Positions 6,925-8,184 of a stretch of 8,184 nt of DNA are shown here, one piece after another. The notes beneath the pieces are model-generated. The model did not search any database. It had not been told where the DNA came from and saw nothing but the letters and a program-made list of their open reading frames with translations. The first letter of the stretch is position 1, and every line of letters starts with the position of its first letter. Origin of the DNA: Patescibacteria group bacterium (GTDB lineage Bacteria > Patescibacteriota > Minisyncoccia > Phycocordibacterales > Phycocordibacteraceae); the NCBI GenBank assembly GCA_019246385.1, contig JAFAQP010000103.1, positions 1 to 8,184 on the forward strand, given 5' to 3'. Both the position numbers and the translations under genes were made by a program.

Positions 6925-7407
6925 ATGGAAATTAAAACGAAACGAGGCTTCACGCTCATCGAACTTCTGGTCGTGATCGCCATCATCGGCATCCTTTCGT
7001 CGGTGGTTCTTGCGTCTTTGAATACAGCGAGGTTGAAAAGCCGCGATACGAGGCGCGTAGCCGATATAAAGCAGCTCCAGCTGGCTCTCGCTCTGTACTT
7101 CGATTCAAACGGCGCATATCCGACATCATTGGGGCCGCTGAAACCTACGTATATAGCGACCCTGCCGAGCGATCCGTTGACGAGCGGCGCCGCGAACCTC
7201 TGTAGCGCGGGAACGGAATCCGGCTGCTACAAATATTCCGCTTTAGGCTCGGGTACGACGTGCTCAAGCTATCACTTGGGAGCCACCCTTGAAGACGGAA
7301 CGAACCAGGCGCTAAACAGCGACGTCGATGCCGCCGCAGGCACTGCCTGCACCGGCAGCGCTGCGGACTTTGCGGGAACCGACCCGGTTTACGACGTGAA
7401 GCCGTAG
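6925..7407 (+). CDS. pilA: Type IV pilin (prepilin, PilA/GspG-like major subunit)
   Basis: This encodes 160 residues with a class III signal: short basic leader MEIKTKRG, then FTLIELLVVIAIIGILSSVV. PilD should cut after Gly8, giving mature Phe1 (to be N-methylated) and the conserved Glu5. The hydrophobic helix is about 9-31. The rest of the N-terminal helix (34-60, with ALYFDSNGAYP) leads into a small globular domain with LPSDPLTSG (80-88) and YKYSA, similar in layout to GspG-type and Gram-positive/CPR pilins. Four cysteines (93, 101, 113, 142) could form two disulfides after export. It is the only pilin in the window, and so is probably the main fibre subunit, though minor pilins may be elsewhere. 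The ATG has no Shine-Dalgarno sequence at normal distance. It is followed by a strong terminator, consistent with separate, high expression (inference). Confidence 0.95.
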   Translation: MEIKTKRGFTLIELLVVIAIIGILSSVVLASLNTARLKSRDTRRVADIKQLQLALALYFDSNGAYPTSLGPLKPTYIATLPSDPLTSGAANLCSAGTESGCYKYSALGSGTTCSSYHLGATLEDGTNQALNSDVDAAAGTACTGSAADFAGTDPVYDVKP

Positions 7408-7425
7408 CCGCGCTTCGCATCGCTC

Positions 7426-7456
7426 AAAACTCCCGGGGCTTTCCCGGGAGTTTTTT
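7426..7456 (+). terminator. Intrinsic (Rho-independent) terminator after pilA
   Basis: A perfect 12-bp inverted repeat (AAAACTCCCGGG at 7426-7437, CCCGGGAGTTTT at 7443-7454) encloses a 5-base loop GCTTT. It runs into six T residues (7451-7456), some of which also form the stem base. It begins 18 bases after the pilA stop. The left arm starts with four A residues, so weak termination on the other strand is possible, but no minus-strand gene is seen. Confidence 0.93.
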
Positions 7457-7486
7457 GTTGCGCGCATCGATCGATTGGTGCAAGGG

Positions 7487-7492
7487 TATACT
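7487..7492 (+). promoter_or_regulatory. -10-like box of pilD, probable leaderless promoter
   Basis: TATACT is a 5-of-6 match to TATAAT and lies just after the pilA terminator. With usual -10 to start spacing, transcription begins at about 7498-7500, that is, at or next to the A of the pilD ATG (7499). No good -35 box lies 16-18 bases upstream. AGGG at 7483-7486 is 12 bases from the ATG and would not be in the transcript. This arrangement predicts a leaderless mRNA. Confidence 0.5.
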
Positions 7493-7498
7493 GTTTCT

Positions 7499-8184
7499 AT
7501 GCAGGGAACCGAATATTTGTTTATTTTTTTTCTCGGTTTATGCGTAGGAAGTTTCGTTAACGTGCTTGTGTTTCGGTTCGGTTTCGCTGAGCGGCCACAG
7601 AAGCGTTCTCGTTGCATGGCATGCGACACGGAAATAGCCTGGTACGATCTCTTGCCCGTCATTTCCTTTTTTGCACTTGGCGGCCGCTGCCGGCACTGTG
7701 GCAGCGGCCTTTCCATCCAGTATCCCCTCGTCGAACTTTCTACCGCCACTCTCTTTACGCTCGCTTTTGCGCTTCTTCCCCCCGCGCTTTCGTTTTTTTC
7801 CCTGCTTGCCTTCCTTTCTCTGTGCGTTTTTTTGGCAGCATTCGTCGGCCTCGTTGCCTATGATATGCGGCACACACTCGTACCCATGCCGTTTCTGTGG
7901 TGGCTTATCGCTTCCGCATCTGTAGCGAGCATCTCGCAGAGTATCGCGACTGCGTCGCTCTCCCCGCTTCTCGAGAGCGGCTTGGGCGCCGTCGCGCTTT
8001 TTTGTTTTTTTATGCTTATCGTCGCCGTGACGCGCGGACGGGGCATGGGCGCGGGAGATGCGTATGTCGGAGCCGCGATCGGCATACTGCTCGGTTTTAC
8101 GAGAGGCATCGAAGCCGTGATGGTGGGCGTCTGGACCGGTGCTGTCGTGGGGCTTCTTATGCTTTTCGCGTATTCGATTTTCCC
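7499..8184 (+). CDS. pilD: Prepilin peptidase / N-methyltransferase PilD, 3' partial
   Basis: The frame opens at ATG 7499 and runs to the window end without a stop; 228 residues are visible and the C-terminus is missing, probably by a few tens of residues. PilD is a polytopic membrane aspartyl protease that removes the prepilin leader and methylates the new N-terminus. Visible hallmarks: an N-terminal helix with GLCVGSFVNVLVFR (13-26); the four-cysteine metal-binding loop of the methylase domain (Cys39, Cys42, Cys64, Cys67) with DLLPVISF (50-57); YPLVELSTATLF (75-86); and the two catalytic aspartates of GXGD proteases, Asp122 in YDMRHTLVP and Asp187 in GMGAGDAYVG. Several further hydrophobic helices fit the family. 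It lies 91 bases after pilA, its obvious substrate, behind a terminator, and seems to have its own promoter. The full cysteine set implies that both activities are kept. Confidence 0.95.
   Translation, partial: MQGTEYLFIFFLGLCVGSFVNVLVFRFGFAERPQKRSRCMACDTEIAWYDLLPVISFFALGGRCRHCGSGLSIQYPLVELSTATLFTLAFALLPPALSFFSLLAFLSLCVFLAAFVGLVAYDMRHTLVPMPFLWWLIASASVASISQSIATASLSPLLESGLGAVALFCFFMLIVAVTRGRGMGAGDAYVGAAIGILLGFTRGIEAVMVGVWTGAVVGLLMLFAYSIF

Noticed and set aside
6870..6935. A 21-codon ATG frame upstream of pilA
   Set aside because: It has no ribosome site before it, and its ATG overlaps the -10-like TACAAT, so it would not be in the transcript from that promoter.
7336..7350. GCAGGC / GCCTGC inverted repeat near the 3' end of pilA
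   Set aside because: Six base pairs in an Ala/Cys/Gly-coding GC-rich stretch is not remarkable; the real terminator lies downstream.
1..8184. Mobile elements, CRISPR arrays, tRNA or rRNA genes
   Set aside because: No transposase, spaced repeat array, tRNA-like cloverleaf or rRNA sequence was seen; nearly all bases belong to pilus genes.

Overview
This window is a nearly continuous, all plus-strand type IV pilus (T4P) gene cluster. The order is pilM (5' end cut off by the window edge), pilN-like, pilO-like, a small PilP-like gene, pilB, a stand-alone response regulator, pilT, pilC, a type IV pilin (pilA) and the prepilin peptidase pilD (3' end cut off). The likely source is a member of the Candidate Phyla Radiation (Patescibacteria), probably Parcubacteria and perhaps close to Kaiserbacteria. 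I infer this from the compact gene order, the short divergent PilN/PilO/PilP-like proteins, the lack of a secretin gene, the lack of Shine-Dalgarno sequences and the style of the ATPase sequences. No database search was possible, so the taxon is a recognition-based guess. TGA ends two genes (pilO and pilB), so the code is the standard bacterial one, not the TGA=Gly code of Gracilibacteria/Absconditabacteria.

Layout. Positions 1-732 hold the C-terminal part of PilM. A 72-base gap (733-804) with a weak promoter-like element follows. Positions 805-6819 are one tightly packed run of seven genes with junctions from a 4-base overlap to 7-base gaps: pilN, pilO, PilP-like, pilB, response regulator, pilT, pilC. 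A 105-base intergenic region (6820-6924) holds a perfect DnaA-box-like 9-mer, a -10-like hexamer, a small hairpin and three near-identical hexamers. The pilin gene follows (6925-7407) and ends at a strong intrinsic terminator (7426-7456), so it looks like its own transcription unit. The 91-base gap before pilD has a TATACT box placed so that transcription would start at or next to the pilD ATG. I see no RNA genes, mobile elements or CRISPR.

How it works together. PilD would cleave and N-methylate the PilA prepilin. PilB (extension ATPase) and PilT (retraction ATPase) would act on the inner-membrane platform PilC. PilM-PilN-PilO plus the PilP-like protein would form the alignment complex linking the cytoplasm to the exterior. 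A CheY-like receiver encoded between the two motor genes suggests phosphorylation-linked control of extension and retraction. The absence of PilQ fits a cell envelope without a classical outer membrane, though a secretin could lie elsewhere.

This is a recognisable T4P machine, not a new system. The points worth a second look are the half-lost zinc motif of PilB, the variant Walker boxes of PilT, the embedded response regulator, the PilP-like protein, and the Shine-Dalgarno-free gene starts.
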